The notes beneath the pieces were generated by a model. The model did no database searches, was not told where the DNA came from, and worked only from the letters and a program-made list of their open reading frames with translations. A stretch of DNA of 64,000 bases from the NCBI RefSeq assembly GCF_009301415.1, contig NZ_CP045073.1, forward strand, positions 1,441,501-1,505,500. The letters are read 5' to 3'. The stretch is from Paracoccus kondratievae. Its GTDB lineage: Bacteria > Pseudomonadota > Alphaproteobacteria > Rhodobacterales > Rhodobacteraceae. Shown here one piece after another: positions 34,865 through 43,992 of this stretch (the first letter of the stretch is position 1; each line of letters starts with the position of its first letter). The translations under genes and the position numbers were made by a program.

Positions 34865-36805
34865 ATGACCGTAACCATCGCCCGCCAGGGTGAAATCGCC
34901 GTCGTCACCGTGGATAACCCGCCCGTCAATGCGTTGAGCCAGGCTTTGCGCCAGGGATTATGGGACGCGGTCGGCACGCTTGACGCTGATCCGGAGGTGC
35001 GGGCGGTGGTGCTGATCTGTGCGGGTCGCACCTTTATCGCCGGCGCGGATGTGACCGAATTCGGCAAACCACCGCAGCCGCCGCATCTGCCCGACCTGGT
35101 GGACCGGATCGAGGGAGCCGCCAAGCCTTGGGTTGCGGCGATCCACGGCTCGGCCCTTGGCGGCGGGTTCGAGGTGGCGATGGGCTGCCGTTTCCGGGTC
35201 GCGCTGCCTGACGCCTCGGTCGGTCTGCCTGAGGTGACGCTGGGCATCGTGCCCGGGGCCTCGGGCACGGTTCGCACACCGCGCCTTGCCGGGGCCGAGC
35301 TTGCCGTCGAACTGGTCACTTCGGGCCGCCCGATGCGCGCGCAAAAGGCGGCCGTTTCCGGTTTGATTGATGCGGTGGTCACAGGCGATCTGCTTGACGG
35401 CGCTGTTGGCTTTGCGCGCGAGGCCCTGACGCGCCCCCTGCCTGCACCGGTCTCGGCCCGTCCGGTTGCCGCGGCTGATGCGGCATTCTGGGCGGAAAAG
35501 GAAAAATCGGTCACCAAGGCGGCCAAGGGTGCCGCCGCGCCGCTGCGGGCGCTTGACTGTCTGCGCAAAGCTGTCGAAGCTCCGTTTCCCGAGGCCATGG
35601 CGTATGAACGCGCGACTTTTCTAGAGCTGCGCGGTTCAGATCAGGCGGCCGCCCTGCGCCATGTCTTTTTCGCCGAACGTACTGCCCCACGTCCGGCCGC
35701 TCTGCGTGCGGTTGATCCCTTGCCCCTGCGCCGCGCTGCGGTGATCGGCGGTGGTACCATGGGCGCGGGCATTGCCGCCGCCCTGCGCGAGGCCGGATTG
35801 CCGGTCGTTCTGGTCGAGCGTGACGATGATGCGGTGGCCCGCGGCATCGCCAATCTTCGCGGTATCTTTGACGGTGCGGTACGGCGCGGCAAGCTTGGCA
35901 CCGCGCAGGCCGAAGAGCTTGTGTCTGGCGTTACCGCCACCACCGATTATGCTGCATTGGCCGATGTCGATCTGGTGATCGAGGCGGTGTTCGAGGAAAT
36001 CGGCGTCAAGCAGGCTGTCTTTGAACAGCTGGGCCGGGTCTGCCGGGCGGATGCGGTTCTGGCAACGAATACCTCTTACCTTGACCCGCGCAAGATTGCC
36101 GCGGGGGTGCCGGGACCCGAACGTTTCATCGGGCTGCATTTCTTCAGCCCCGCCAATGTGATGAAACTGCTTGAGATCGTGCCCGTGCCCGAAACCTCTG
36201 AGCAGGTGCTTGCCACCGGCTTTGCCCTTGCCCGGCTGTTGAAAAAGATCCCCGTCCGGGCCGGGATCTGCGAAGGTTTCATCGGTAACCGCATCCTTAA
36301 ACGCTATCGCGCGGCGGCCGAGGCGCTGGTGCGTCAAGGCGTCGCCATTGCCGAGATTGACGTCGCCATGCGCGCATATGGTTTCGCCATGGGACCATTC
36401 GAGGCGCAGGATCTGGGCGGGCTCGACATCGCCTATCTGCAGCGCGAGGGTGCCCGCGCGGCGGGACAGGATGTGCCCGAGACGCTGGGCGATATTCTGG
36501 TGCGCGCCGGGCGCAAAGGGCAAAAGACCGGTGGTGGTTGGTACGATTACGTACCGGGCGATCGCAAGCCGCAGCCCTCGTCAACGGTGACCGGGCTGCT
36601 GGCCGGTCAGATCGCCCCCGTCGCAACGATGGAACGTGATGCGATTGCCGCGCATCTGGTTGCCGAAATGGCGGCCGAGGGGCAGGCGATCCTGACGGAA
36701 GGGATTGCGCAATTGCCGGCGGATATAGATCTGGTCGAAATCCATGGTTACGGGTTTCCGCGTTGGCGTGGCGGGCCGATGTTCGCAACCGGCATTCGCG
36801 GCTGA
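34865..36805 (+). CDS. bifunctional enoyl-CoA hydratase / 3-hydroxyacyl-CoA dehydrogenase (PaaF-PaaH role)
   Basis: 646-residue FadB/FadJ-like fusion. The N-terminal crotonase domain (1-190) keeps both hydratase glutamates (Glu103 in GGGFEVAMGC and Glu123 in LPEVTLGIVPG). The dehydrogenase domain starts at about 290 with the NAD motif IGGGTMGAGIA (294-304) and has the HFFSPANVMKLLEIVP and GFIGNRIL segments. It probably hydrates 2,3-dehydroadipyl-CoA and oxidises 3-hydroxyadipyl-CoA, replacing the separate PaaF and PaaH of E. coli, neither of which is found elsewhere in the island. Substrate by context. It ends the operon at a strong terminator. Confidence 0.88.
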   Translation: MTVTIARQGEIAVVTVDNPPVNALSQALRQGLWDAVGTLDADPEVRAVVLICAGRTFIAGADVTEFGKPPQPPHLPDLVDRIEGAAKPWVAAIHGSALGGGFEVAMGCRFRVALPDASVGLPEVTLGIVPGASGTVRTPRLAGAELAVELVTSGRPMRAQKAAVSGLIDAVVTGDLLDGAVGFAREALTRPLPAPVSARPVAAADAAFWAEKEKSVTKAAKGAAAPLRALDCLRKAVEAPFPEAMAYERATFLELRGSDQAAALRHVFFAERTAPRPAALRAVDPLPLRRAAVIGGGTMGAGIAAALREAGLPVVLVERDDDAVARGIANLRGIFDGAVRRGKLGTAQAEELVSGVTATTDYAALADVDLVIEAVFEEIGVKQAVFEQLGRVCRADAVLATNTSYLDPRKIAAGVPGPERFIGLHFFSPANVMKLLEIVPVPETSEQVLATGFALARLLKKIPVRAGICEGFIGNRILKRYRAAAEALVRQGVAIAEIDVAMRAYGFAMGPFEAQDLGGLDIAYLQREGARAAGQDVPETLGDILVRAGRKGQKTGGGWYDYVPGDRKPQPSSTVTGLLAGQIAPVATMERDAIAAHLVAEMAAEGQAILTEGIAQLPADIDLVEIHGYGFPRWRGGPMFATGIRG

Positions 36806-36833
36806 ACAGCGCATTCCCGTCCTTTTGGGGGCA

Positions 36834-36859
36834 GGGGCCGGCTGACCGGCCCCTTTTTT
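36834..36859 (+). terminator. strong intrinsic terminator of the paaN-transporter operon
   Basis: GGGGCCGG and CCGGCCCC form a perfect 8-bp stem with a CTGA loop (36834-36853), followed directly by six T's. It lies 28 bp after the fusion gene and before the convergent phytase-like gene. Confidence 0.88.
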
Positions 36860-36864
36860 GCGGT

Positions 36865-39030
36865 CTAAAGCTGACCCAGATTCCAAAACAGCGTCTCGCC
36901 CGAGCTGTCATCGGTGCCGTCGTTATCCGTCACCACCCAGGCGTTGCCCTTGGCGTCGAAGGCCAGACCTTCGACTTTGTCCAGCACATAGCCATTGGTC
37001 AGGGCCAACATCTCGGGGATAAGGTCGCGGACCTCTTCCTTGGCGACCGTGGGCAGTGTCCCTTCCAGGGCTGCGGGGTGCAGATCGGCCAGCGCGACAC
37101 GGAAGATCTTTTTCACCACCGCCTTGTCGCCGATCAGGTTGTCACGTTCGATGACATAGGCGTGCTCGTCCCGAACCGCGATTTCGGACAGGCCCATCCA
37201 GCCCTGACCTTTGGGCTCAAGCGGGTAGTGCACCGCACCCCATTCCCTGGTCTCAAGGTCATAGGCCAGCAGCTTGACCTTGCCCTCCGGGTCGTCGCCC
37301 CATTCGCGCTGCATGGCCAGCCACAGCGTATTGCCGACCTTTGCAATACCTTCGGCGCCAAAGCGGGTCTGATGGGGCAGCAGCTCTTCGGGCAGGGCGA
37401 TTTCCTCGGTGATCTCGCCCTTTGCATTCACATGCAGGATGGCATGGGGGACCAGTTTTTTCGCATCCCCTTCGTTCGCCAGCCAGAAACCGTCCTCACC
37501 ATCCGAGGTCAGCCCCTCGATATCAAGCTTTTGCGCCGGAGCGCCGCCGCGGGTGATGATCGTCTGGGCGACGATCCGCGCCGGTTTCGCGGTAATGTCG
37601 ATTTCATAGATCGACGGCATGGCCGCATAGACGCTGTCCGAGGCGGCAAACAACCGGTCCTCGCGGCCCGGGGCCGCAGCAAGTGCCCCAAGCGCCCCCC
37701 AGCCGATCAAAGGTTCGGTCCCGGCCGAGGTCAGCACAGGATAGGCCGGCTCATCGGCGCTGCGTTCATAGATCATCACATGCGCACGCGCCGCACCATC
37801 TTCGCCCAGATCGGCCTCATTGGCGGTTACAAACAGGTTGCGCGCAGGGATGGCAACGGCCCCTTCGGGCGAGATGCCCGAGGGTAAAAGCTGGGTCAGC
37901 TTGGGTGCGGCGGGGTCGGTCAGGTCATAGACTGCAACGACCGAGGCGCGTTCGGACAATACGAACAACAAGGGCGTGTCGCCAAAGCGGGCGAACTCGA
38001 CACTTTCGATTTCGACGCCTTTGGATTTCGAACGTTTCTCGGGGTAGTGGCCGATTTCGGCGATGGCATGTTCCAGCGCAGCGCCGGATTCATAGACCAC
38101 CGTGCCATCCTTGTTCCAGATGGTGAAGCCGCGCGAGCCGCCTTTCCAGTCGCCCTCATTGGCGGTGACGAAATGATCGGCGTCGATCCATTTCGCTCCG
38201 TCGGGTTCACGACGGACCGGTTCGGTCTTTTCGCTAAAGCTCAGCCGCCCGTCCGTCCTGGTATCGACATTCTCAAGCACGACCTCGCCCGCCGAAAAAT
38301 GCTGCGCAATCGTGTCATCGGCCCCGATGACAGCGATGTGGTTGTTTTCCTGCAACGTTACCACAATTTCGCCCGCTTCGTTGATGTCGACGAACTCGGG
38401 CTCGGGGTCCTCGGGGGCGATGTCCGCAAGGCCGGTCAGGTCGATTTTTTGCAGCCTGGCGCAATCGGGGCTGCCGTCCGCCAAGGGTAGTTTCACCAGA
38501 TAACCGGCAGGCATCTGGGGCAGGCCGCCTTCGCCCAGATCCTCGTCCCGCTCATTTTCGATGGCGACGGCAAGAAAGCTGCCATCCGGCGCGACAGCAA
38601 CTGAATCGGGCTGGCCGCCCAGATCGCAAGAGGCGATCTCGGTCGCGCTTTTCAGATCGATCACCGCCAGCCGGCCCGAGGGATTGGCGCGGCTTTCCGA
38701 GGTGTTCACCCCGACGACCGCACGGCTGCCGATGATATGGGCGGTAGTAGGCTCTCCGTTCAGCGTCACATTGCCCAGGGGTTTGGGTTGGCGTGGGTCG
38801 GTAATGTCGATCAGCCCGACCACGCCCAAGGGGCTGTCGGTATAGATCAGCGTCATGCCATCGGCAGAGGCCGAGATGATCTCGGCCGAAGAGGTGCGAG
38901 CCTTATCCTCACCCTCGGCCATATTGGCGGTGACGGGGAAAGATGCGACGCGGTTGAAGCTGTCTGACAGGGCAGGGCCTGCAAGAAGGGCGAGTGTCGA
39001 GGCAGCAGAAAGCAGACGGGTAGCGGTCAT
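36865..39030 (-). CDS. secreted beta-propeller plus phytase-like/esterase-like domain protein
   Basis: 721-residue protein with an N-terminal signal peptide (cleavage near residue 22, ALS|DS). The first part has repeated propeller-like strands (SPLGVVGLIDITDPRQPKPL and later AVYDLTDPAAPKLTQLL). Its EGDWKGGSRGFTIW stretch recalls choice-of-anchor proteins. The last 300 residues carry the 'esterase-like activity of phytase' domain (DIEGLTSDGEDGFWLANEGDA in part, FGAEGIAKVGNTLWLAMQ, VEGLAFDAKGNAWVVTDN). It is probably periplasmic or extracellular and may act on phosphoesters; no catalytic residue can be assigned by eye. It reads leftward into the terminator region shared with the paa operon. Confidence 0.8.
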   Translation of the reverse strand: MTATRLLSAASTLALLAGPALSDSFNRVASFPVTANMAEGEDKARTSSAEIISASADGMTLIYTDSPLGVVGLIDITDPRQPKPLGNVTLNGEPTTAHIIGSRAVVGVNTSESRANPSGRLAVIDLKSATEIASCDLGGQPDSVAVAPDGSFLAVAIENERDEDLGEGGLPQMPAGYLVKLPLADGSPDCARLQKIDLTGLADIAPEDPEPEFVDINEAGEIVVTLQENNHIAVIGADDTIAQHFSAGEVVLENVDTRTDGRLSFSEKTEPVRREPDGAKWIDADHFVTANEGDWKGGSRGFTIWNKDGTVVYESGAALEHAIAEIGHYPEKRSKSKGVEIESVEFARFGDTPLLFVLSERASVVAVYDLTDPAAPKLTQLLPSGISPEGAVAIPARNLFVTANEADLGEDGAARAHVMIYERSADEPAYPVLTSAGTEPLIGWGALGALAAAPGREDRLFAASDSVYAAMPSIYEIDITAKPARIVAQTIITRGGAPAQKLDIEGLTSDGEDGFWLANEGDAKKLVPHAILHVNAKGEITEEIALPEELLPHQTRFGAEGIAKVGNTLWLAMQREWGDDPEGKVKLLAYDLETREWGAVHYPLEPKGQGWMGLSEIAVRDEHAYVIERDNLIGDKAVVKKIFRVALADLHPAALEGTLPTVAKEEVRDLIPEMLALTNGYVLDKVEGLAFDAKGNAWVVTDNDGTDDSSGETLFWNLGQL

Positions 39031-39368
39031 GGCGATTCCTGAAGTTGCGCGATCATGCGCAAACTAGGGTCGCCGCATGACGATCAGGTAACGCCTTGCC
39101 GACAGTTCCGTGGCAAACCGCGCCCCTGTGCCGGGGGACGGTCCTGCTTTGCAAAAGGCCCCGTTCCACGTGGGAACAGGGCAGAATTCAGTCTGTAATC
39201 AATGTCTATGGAAATATAAATCCGCAGTCAAAAAAGGTGACAGGGAACTGGTTAACCTACTAGCGCGCGAATCTGTATCATTCGCACAGGTGCGGGTATG
39301 TGCGTTTGCGCACAATCAGCGCGAAAACGAACATCGCATCTTTCGTCCGCAAGGCTGAGTGACATATC
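39031..39368. other. 338-bp intergenic region upstream of the phytase-like gene
   Basis: No convincing gene. It carries GTTCC-ACGTG-GGAAC (39163-39177) and TGTGCG-TTTG-CGCACA (39299-39314) inverted repeats and an AT-richer stretch at about 39,190-39,280. It must hold the leftward promoter of the phytase-like gene and the end of the ureohydrolase transcript. An open frame at 39110-39358 has no family features. Confidence 0.6.
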
Positions 39369-40325
39369 TCAGCGGTTGCTGGCCAGGACGCAAAGCAGTT
39401 CAAAAAGCATGGTCGCACCTGTCAGTGCGGTGATGCCGCCCTGATCGAAGGGGGGCGAGACTTCGACTACATCGGCGCCAACGATATTCAGCCCGGCAAG
39501 GCCGCGGACCATGGCCTGTGCTTCACGCGTGGTCAGGCCGCCGATCTCGGGCGTGCCGGTGCCGGGGGCCATCGAAGGGTCGATGCTGTCGATGTCAAAG
39601 GTCACATAGGTCGGCGCATCGCCCATCAGGTCACGTACCTCGGCCATGACATCCCCGGGGGCGCGGCGGTCGCATTCCTCGATATAGATGATGCGGATGC
39701 CCTGATCCTTGGCCCATTGGTGTTCGTCCGCCGAATAGACCGAGCCGCGAATGCCGATTTGCACGACCCTCCGGGGGTCCAGCACGCCCTCTTCGATGGC
39801 GCGGCGAAAGGGGGTGCCGTGGGTATAGGGATTGTCGCCGAAATAGCTGTCGTTGGTGTCGGAATGGGCGTCGAACTGTACCAGCCCCAATGGTCCGGGT
39901 TCGGGCTGCGCCTTATGGATCGCGCGCAGTATCGGCAATGTAGTCAGGTGATCGCCGCCGACGCTGAGGGGCAGGGCGCCTGCGGCGCAGACACCGGCAA
40001 TGCCCGCCTCAATCTGTTCCAGCGCCGCCATCAGGTCGATGGGCTGCACGACCAGATCGCCCAGATCTGCCACCGCCAGCCGCTCATAAGGGGCTACTCC
40101 GGTGACGTGATGCACCTTACGCATCAGGCTGGACTGGTTGCGCACCTCGCGCGGGCCATGACGGGCGCCGGGGCGATTGGTGGTACCGCCATCCCAAGGG
40201 ATGCCGATCAGGGCAACATCCAACCCCTCGGCGCTGGTCAAGGCCGGCAGACGCATAAAGGTCGCATGTCCCGCAAAACGCGGCACCAAAGCGGCATCGA
40301 CAGGTTCATGCAACTGCTTTGGCAT
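39369..40325 (-). CDS. speB: ureohydrolase, agmatinase or guanidinobutyrase family
   Basis: 318-residue manganese ureohydrolase that splits urea from a guanidino compound. Metal ligands are visible in SVGGDHLTTLP, QFDAHSDTND and TFDIDSIDPSMAPGTGTPE. The N-terminal PRFAGHATFMRLP motif is shared by agmatinases, guanidinobutyrases and guanidinopropionases, so the exact substrate is open. I place the start at the ATG at 40325 because GAGG lies six bases upstream; a TTG at 40343 would add six residues. Products would be putrescine or 4-aminobutyrate plus urea, relevant to the amine operon at 54992-58431. Confidence 0.82.
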   Translation of the reverse strand: MPKQLHEPVDAALVPRFAGHATFMRLPALTSAEGLDVALIGIPWDGGTTNRPGARHGPREVRNQSSLMRKVHHVTGVAPYERLAVADLGDLVVQPIDLMAALEQIEAGIAGVCAAGALPLSVGGDHLTTLPILRAIHKAQPEPGPLGLVQFDAHSDTNDSYFGDNPYTHGTPFRRAIEEGVLDPRRVVQIGIRGSVYSADEHQWAKDQGIRIIYIEECDRRAPGDVMAEVRDLMGDAPTYVTFDIDSIDPSMAPGTGTPEIGGLTTREAQAMVRGLAGLNIVGADVVEVSPPFDQGGITALTGATMLFELLCVLASNR

Positions 40326-40420
40326 CAGCGCCTCATAATCCAATGGCTATGAGCGGCATCATGGACGGTGCTGGCGTTGATTCGCAAATACCTTGTCCTG
40401 CGGCCGGAAGCGGGAGCGGT

Positions 40421-40732
40421 TCAGATCGTGAATTTGTCGAGCGACTGTCCTGAGTTCAAAGCCTCAATGATCCAGCGCGGTTTGCGGCCGCGACCGCTCC
40501 AGGTCAGCTCGGGGTTCTCGGGGTGACGATAGCGTGGAATGCTGACAGACTTTTCCTGCGCTGCCTGCACCAGTTCGCCCAGCGAAAAGCCGAAATCTTT
40601 GGCGATCTGTTCGACCCTGGTGCGGGCCTCGGCCTTGCGGCGGGAGTCATATTGATCAATCGCCCGGTCAACGTCCTTAAGCAATTGCCTGAGCTCGTTC
40701 AACGACATGGTATTTAGGTCGAGATCAGCCAT
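40421..40732 (-). CDS. H-NS family nucleoid protein (HvrA/Spb-like)
   Basis: 103-residue H-NS-like protein. The N-terminal half is a coiled-coil oligomerisation region (MSLNELRQLLKDVDRAI..., charged heptads) and the C-terminal DNA-binding loop is RYRHPENPELTWSGRGRKPRW. This form is the HvrA/Spb type that regulates photosynthesis and nitrogen genes in Rhodobacter. A strong AAGGGGG ribosome site precedes the ATG at 40732. The AT-rich DNA upstream may be a self-regulatory site. It follows 95 bp before the ureohydrolase start in the same direction. Confidence 0.9.
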   Translation of the reverse strand: MADLDLNTMSLNELRQLLKDVDRAIDQYDSRRKAEARTRVEQIAKDFGFSLGELVQAAQEKSVSIPRYRHPENPELTWSGRGRKPRWIIEALNSGQSLDKFTI

Positions 40733-41056
40733 TATCAGCCCCCTTGATGTGACAAGCTTGTGGTGGTTAGTATATGACGTGGCTTTAACTGCCCGGAAAC
40801 ACGACATAATTGGTTTTGACGTGCAGTTATCTCATTGTCAATTAAGGAAAGCGGATATCGAATTCACCTTTTGTACAATTTTTCCGGTATGGCAGTGAGG
40901 TTTCATATTAGTAATTTGCGGGAATATCATCGGCACCGGTCCTGTACCGATTTTACAGTGATGGCTCGACTCTGGTGGCGTAAGTCGCGATAAATTCCGG
41001 CCGGGTCGGCTTCGGGATCGGGGCTGCCCCATTCGCGCAACCATGAGGGACAGACC
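40733..41056. other. 324-bp AT-rich divergent region between H-NS gene and Deg protease gene
   Basis: No gene seen. About 40,760-40,970 is much richer in A+T than its surroundings, with runs such as CAATTTTTCC and CATATTAGTAATTT. It contains the two divergent promoters. The base composition suits binding by the adjacent H-NS-like protein. Confidence 0.6.
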
Positions 41057-42454
41057 ATGCCTTTCCGTCCGATGCCGCAAACGCGCCGTGCGCTGAGCAC
41101 TGCCCTTTGCCTTCTGACCCTGATCGCCGCCCCCCTGGCGCCGCAGAAGGGCCTGGCCGACAGTTCGGCCTTCACGCTTGACGAACGCGGCGTCCTGACC
41201 GCCGCTCCGGTGCTTGAGAAGGTGACGCCGGCGGTGGTCAATATCGCTGTTCGCTCGGAAACCGCTGTGGCGGTGAACCCGCTTTACAACGACCCGTTCT
41301 TTCGCCACTTTTTCAACCTGCCGCCCGAGACGCTGCGCCGCCAGCGCATGAGCGCGGGCTCTGGTGTCATCGTCGATGCAGCCCAGGGTTATGTGCTGAC
41401 CAACCACCATGTCATCGCGGACGGAATTGAGATCACCGTCACATTGAAGGATGGCCGCACCCTGAAGGCCGAGTTGATCGGCAGCGACCCTGCGACGGAC
41501 ATCGCGCTGTTGCAGGTCAAGGCCGGGGATCTGACCGCGGTCGAGATTGCCGATTCGAATGCGGTAAAGGTTGGCGACTATGTCATGGCGATCGGTAACC
41601 CATTCGGACTGGGCCAGACTGTGACCTCGGGCATGGTCAGCGCGCTTGGCCGCACCGGGATCAGCCGCGACGGATATGAGGATTTCATCCAGACCGATGC
41701 CTCGATCAACCCCGGCAACTCGGGCGGGGCGCTGGTTGACAGCAAGGGTCGGCTTATCGGTGTGAATACCGCGATCCTTGCCCCGGCGGGCGGCAATATC
41801 GGCATCGGTTTTGCCATTCCCGCCGATATGGCCATGGCGATCATGAAGCAGCTTCTGGAGCATGGAGAGGTGCGTCGCGGCCTGCTGGGGGTCACCGTAC
41901 AGGATCTGACCCCGGATCTGGCCTCGGCCCTTGGGGTCGAGGATGTGATCCAGAGCGGCGCAGTCATCGCCAGCGTCGAGCCCGGCTCGGCCGCTGATGC
42001 GGCGGGCTTGCAGGCGGGGGACGTGGTGCGGGCGGTCGATGGCGCGGCTTTGCGCAACGGCGCGGATTTCCGCAACCATATCGGGCTGCTCTCGGTTGGG
42101 GACAACATGACCCTGACCGTTTTGCGCGACGGCGAAGAGCTTGAGCTGACCGCAACCATCCGCGACGGGGCCGAGGCGGCCAGCGCCTTGCTGGAGGGCA
42201 CACCGCTTGCCGGTCTGCAATTGCGTGAACGCCGGCTTGAGGGCGGGCCGGGTGCGCTTGAGATCGAAAGTGTCACTCCCGGCAGTGCGGCTGAACAACG
42301 CGGTTTCCGTCCGGGCGATATGATCCTGGCAATCAACCGCCGCCCGGTGCCTACGCTTGAGGCGCTGACCGAGGTGCTGGGCGCTGGTCGCCTGCCGCTG
42401 GTGGTCGAACTGGTCCGCGACGGCCGCCGGATGCTGACCATCCTGGAGGGATAA
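41057..42454 (+). CDS. periplasmic serine protease, Deg/HtrA family
   Basis: 465-residue DegP/DegQ-type protease and chaperone for misfolded envelope proteins. A signal peptide ends near residue 34 (GLA|DSS). The catalytic triad is His118 (TNHHVI), Asp148 (PATDIALL) and Ser222 (PGNSGGAL). Two PDZ domains follow (about 255-345 and 370-460, each with a SAA-type GD motif: AGLQAGDVVRAVDG and RGFRPGDMILAINR). It is close to alphaproteobacterial DegP/DegQ-like proteins; which one cannot be said. A hairpin lies between it and psd. Confidence 0.93.
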   Translation: MPFRPMPQTRRALSTALCLLTLIAAPLAPQKGLADSSAFTLDERGVLTAAPVLEKVTPAVVNIAVRSETAVAVNPLYNDPFFRHFFNLPPETLRRQRMSAGSGVIVDAAQGYVLTNHHVIADGIEITVTLKDGRTLKAELIGSDPATDIALLQVKAGDLTAVEIADSNAVKVGDYVMAIGNPFGLGQTVTSGMVSALGRTGISRDGYEDFIQTDASINPGNSGGALVDSKGRLIGVNTAILAPAGGNIGIGFAIPADMAMAIMKQLLEHGEVRRGLLGVTVQDLTPDLASALGVEDVIQSGAVIASVEPGSAADAAGLQAGDVVRAVDGAALRNGADFRNHIGLLSVGDNMTLTVLRDGEELELTATIRDGAEAASALLEGTPLAGLQLRERRLEGGPGALEIESVTPGSAAEQRGFRPGDMILAINRRPVPTLEALTEVLGAGRLPLVVELVRDGRRMLTILEG

Positions 42455-42461
42455 ACGCCCT

Positions 42462-42510
42462 TTGGCCCGGCTGCATCTATGGCAGTCTGCGCTATTGCGT
42501 GCCGGGCCAA
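42462..42510 (+). other. large hairpin between deg and psd
   Basis: TTGGCCCGGC (42462-42471) and GCCGGGCCAA (42501-42510) are perfect 10-bp arms around 29 nt. It lies eight bases after the protease stop and 46 bases before the psd start. It could be a terminator for deg without a T tract or a leader structure for psd. Confidence 0.45.
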
Positions 42511-42556
42511 TCCCTTTATGACTGGCGCGGGGGATCAGCCGGGGGAGGGCTGCCGG

Positions 42557-43240
42557 ATGCGGATGCGCGACACCGTCATCAAGCCGATGCACCGCGAGGG
42601 CATCCGTTTTGTCGCGACCTTTGCTGTGGCAACGCTGATGCTCTTTCTGCTGTGGAGGCCGCTTGGCTGGGTCGGCGTCGGGTTGACCATCTGGTGCTAT
42701 TACTTCTTTCGCGATCCTGAACGGGTGCCGCCCGTGCGCCCCGGACTGGTGGTCAGCCCGGCAGACGGCATCGTTTCGCTGATCGAACCTGCGGTGCCTC
42801 CGCCAGAACTGGGGATGGCCGCGACGCCTTTAACCCGTGTCAGTGTGTTCATGAGCGTTTTTAACTGCCATGTGAACCGCACGCCGGCAGAGGGCGAGGT
42901 GCTGACTGTTGCCTATCGTCCGGGCAGGTTCTTCAACGCTTCGCTCGACAAGGCCAGCGCCGATAATGAACGAAACAGCCTGCGTCTGCGCCTGACTGAC
43001 GGGCGCGAACTGGCGGTGGTGCAGATCGCGGGCCTCGTGGCGCGGCGCATCGTCTGTTTTGTCAAGCCCGGGGACCGGTTGCAGCGGGGCGAGCGTTTCG
43101 GCCTGATCCGCTTTGGTTCGCGGCTGGATGTCTATCTTCCGCCGGGCGTCGTGCCGCTGGTCCAGATCGGCCAGACCATGATCGCGGGGGAGACGGTCAT
43201 CGCCAGGCTCGACGCCTTTGGTGAGGGAGGGGGTGCATGA
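42557..43240 (+). CDS. psd: phosphatidylserine decarboxylase proenzyme
   Basis: 227-residue PSD of the short type, which makes phosphatidylethanolamine from phosphatidylserine. The autocleavage Gly187-Ser188 pair in IRFGSRLDV would yield the pyruvoyl group on the small subunit; Asp70 (SPADG) and His105 (FNCHVNR) are the conserved processing/catalytic residues. One N-terminal hydrophobic segment (about 17-48) anchors it in the inner membrane. The ATG at 42557 after GGGGGAGGG is chosen; an upstream open extension includes the hairpin. Its stop overlaps pssA. Confidence 0.94.
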   Translation: MRMRDTVIKPMHREGIRFVATFAVATLMLFLLWRPLGWVGVGLTIWCYYFFRDPERVPPVRPGLVVSPADGIVSLIEPAVPPPELGMAATPLTRVSVFMSVFNCHVNRTPAEGEVLTVAYRPGRFFNASLDKASADNERNSLRLRLTDGRELAVVQIAGLVARRIVCFVKPGDRLQRGERFGLIRFGSRLDVYLPPGVVPLVQIGQTMIAGETVIARLDAFGEGGGA

Positions 43241-43983
43241 CCGAACAGCCCTCTGGCCCGCAGGCCGAATTCTCGTTGTTTCAGCTTTTGCCGAATGTGC
43301 TGACCATCGCGGCGGTCGGCGCGGGGCTGACGGCCATCCGATTGGGCGTGCAGGGCGAATACACCTTGGCCGTTCTGCTGATCTTTGCGGCGGGCATTCT
43401 TGATGGCATCGACGGACGCATCGCCCGGCTGCTGGGCACCGCCAGCAAGATGGGGGCCGAGCTGGATTCGTTGGCCGATTTTCTGAATTTCGGCGTTGCG
43501 CCGCCGCTCTTGCTGTATTTCTGGGCCTTGCAGGATTTCCGCAGCCTGGGCTGGATCTGCGTGCTGCTGTTTGCCGTCTGCTGCGTGATCCGGCTGGCAC
43601 GGTTCAACGTCTCGACCAAAACCGAAGAGACACAGGGCAGCAGCGCCTATTTTCAGGGCGTGCCCTCGCCTGCCGGGGCGCTGCTCGTCATGCTGCCCAT
43701 GTATCTGTCGTTTGCCTTTGCCGACCGGCCCGTGCTGCCACCTTTGCTGATCTGCCTTTACATGATTGCGATCGGCCTTTTGCTGATCAGCCGCATCCCC
43801 ACATGGTCTTTCAAGACTACCCGGATTTCGCGTGAGAACGTCAAGTTTTTTCTTGTCGGCGTGGCCTTTGTCGGTGCGGCGCTGCTGACCTTTGCGTGGG
43901 AAACGCTGATCGCGATCTGCCTTGGCTACATCGCCATTGTCATCTGGGCCTGGATCGACTGCGAACATCCGTCAAACCGATAA
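43237..43983 (+). CDS. pssA: CDP-diacylglycerol-serine O-phosphatidyltransferase
   Basis: 248-residue membrane enzyme making phosphatidylserine from CDP-diacylglycerol and serine. The CDP-alcohol phosphatidyltransferase motif DG-x2-AR-x8-G-x3-D-x3-D is intact in [20 protein letters not shown]...DSLAD. About eight hydrophobic segments follow the type II PssA plan. It supplies the substrate of psd, whose gene it overlaps by four bases. Confidence 0.95.
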   Translation: MTEQPSGPQAEFSLFQLLPNVLTIAAVGAGLTAIRLGVQGEYTLAVLLIFAAGILDGIDGRIARLLGTASKMGAELDSLADFLNFGVAPPLLLYFWALQDFRSLGWICVLLFAVCCVIRLARFNVSTKTEETQGSSAYFQGVPSPAGALLVMLPMYLSFAFADRPVLPPLLICLYMIAIGLLLISRIPTWSFKTTRISRENVKFFLVGVAFVGAALLTFAWETLIAICLGYIAIVIWAWIDCEHPSNR

Positions 43984-43992
43984 GGAACGCCT

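Noticed and set aside
39110..39358. 82-residue open frame in the gap upstream of the phytase-like gene
   Set aside because: No ribosome site of note, no family features and unusual composition; more likely promoter DNA.
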